From NCBI GenBank assembly GCA_003649845.1, contig QMTB01000081.1:1-6944 (forward strand): a DNA stretch of 6,944 bases, read 5' to 3'. Made by a program: the position numbers and the translations under genes. The stretch is from Thermoplasmata archaeon (lineage in GTDB: Archaea > Thermoplasmatota > E2 > DHVEG-1). Positions 6,822 to 6,944 of the stretch are shown in pieces (position 1 is the stretch's first letter; every line of letters starts with the position of its first letter). The notes below the pieces were generated by a model that was given only the letters and a program-made list of their open reading frames with translations, did not search any database and was not told where the DNA came from.

Positions 6822-6874
6822 CCCATCCCACTTATTCCATAGTTTTGGGTGTCTCACATATGGAATGGGATGGG
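6822..6874. repeat. Imperfect inverted repeat at the start of the divergent gene
   Basis: The left arm (6822-6841: CCCATCCCA, four unmatched bases CTTA, TTCCATA) is complementary to the right arm TATGGAATGGGATGGG at 6859-6874, with a 17-base loop. The right arm contains the first codons of the + strand gene. It could be an operator or an mRNA hairpin covering the start codon, or chance complementarity between a promoter and a G-rich codon run. Confidence 0.4.
6848..6851 (+). promoter_or_regulatory. Shine-Dalgarno GGTG for the divergent gene
   Basis: GGTG lies eight bases before the ATG at 6860, the same core and spacing as for the C25 peptidase gene. It supports that ATG as the start. It falls in the loop of the inverted repeat. 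Confidence 0.45.
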
Positions 6875-6944
6875 ATTGAGGATATTAAAAGACTTTTAAA
6901 AGAAAAACATATCGTTCAAAGGGAGAGGACACCTATAGATATCA
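6860..6944 (+). CDS. Unrecognised protein, first 28 codons only (3'-truncated by window edge)
   Basis: From ATG 6860 the frame stays open to the window end. It begins MEWDGIEDIKRLLKEK and continues HIVQRERTPIDI, which reads as a charged amphipathic helix followed by a basic segment. There is no signal peptide, so unlike its neighbours the product is probably cytoplasmic. An in-frame TAA at 6818-6820 and a GGTG eight bases upstream support this start. The strand is opposite to paralogue 2 and the two genes share the 73-bp intergenic region. I do not recognise the family from this fragment and assign no function. Confidence 0.6.
   Translation, partial: MEWDGIEDIKRLLKEKHIVQRERTPIDI

Noticed and set aside
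1..6944. CRISPR array, tRNA, insertion sequence or attachment site
   Set aside because: No direct repeats with spacers, cloverleaf-like sequence, transposase frame or terminal repeats were found. Intergenic DNA totals only about 340 bp.

Overview
The window looks like a low-GC archaeal chromosome segment, probably from an uncultured euryarchaeon. A Thermoplasmatota-like lineage is a guess from the protein style, not something shown. The archaeal signs are: heavy use of ATA (Ile) and AGA (Arg) codons; Shine-Dalgarno cores GGTG/GGTGA, complementary to the archaeal 16S 3' end; TTTATATA-type TATA boxes; T-tract terminators without stem-loops; and secreted proteins with PKD and Asp-box propeller architecture. 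Taxonomy cannot be fixed from the sequence alone.

Layout. (1) Positions 3-1292, + strand: the 3' part of a large repeat-built extracellular protein whose start lies outside the window. (2) Positions 1189-3366, - strand: a complete secreted family C25 (gingipain-like) cysteine peptidase with an N-terminal C25 propeptide-like region, the His/Cys catalytic pair and a C-terminal PKD domain. Its 3' end overlaps gene 1 tail to tail by 104 bp. (3) Positions 3467-5041 and 5206-6786, both - strand: two tandem, diverged paralogues of about 525 residues. Each has a signal peptide, an Asp-box (BNR-type) beta-propeller-like body and a shared ~95-residue C-terminal beta domain containing GGFGV. (4) Positions 6860-6944, + strand: the first 28 codons of an unrecognised, divergently transcribed gene.

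The three complete genes run in the same direction but probably do not form one tight operon. The gaps of 164 bp (5042-5205) and 100 bp (3367-3466) each hold a good TATA box, and the 5042-5205 gap also has a clear T-tract terminator. A perfect 16-bp palindrome sits just downstream of the predicted transcription start of the middle gene and is the best operator candidate. A 73-bp divergent promoter region (6787-6859) contains an AT-rich TTTAAA core usable in both directions and an imperfect inverted repeat.

All four substantial proteins appear to be exported, so this is a cell-surface or secretome neighbourhood. The most interesting possibility is that the C25 peptidase processes or sorts the two neighbouring proteins that share a C-terminal domain. 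That is inference by analogy with bacterial C25 sortases. There is no tRNA, rRNA, CRISPR array, transposase or attachment site, and no gene-free stretch longer than 300 bp.
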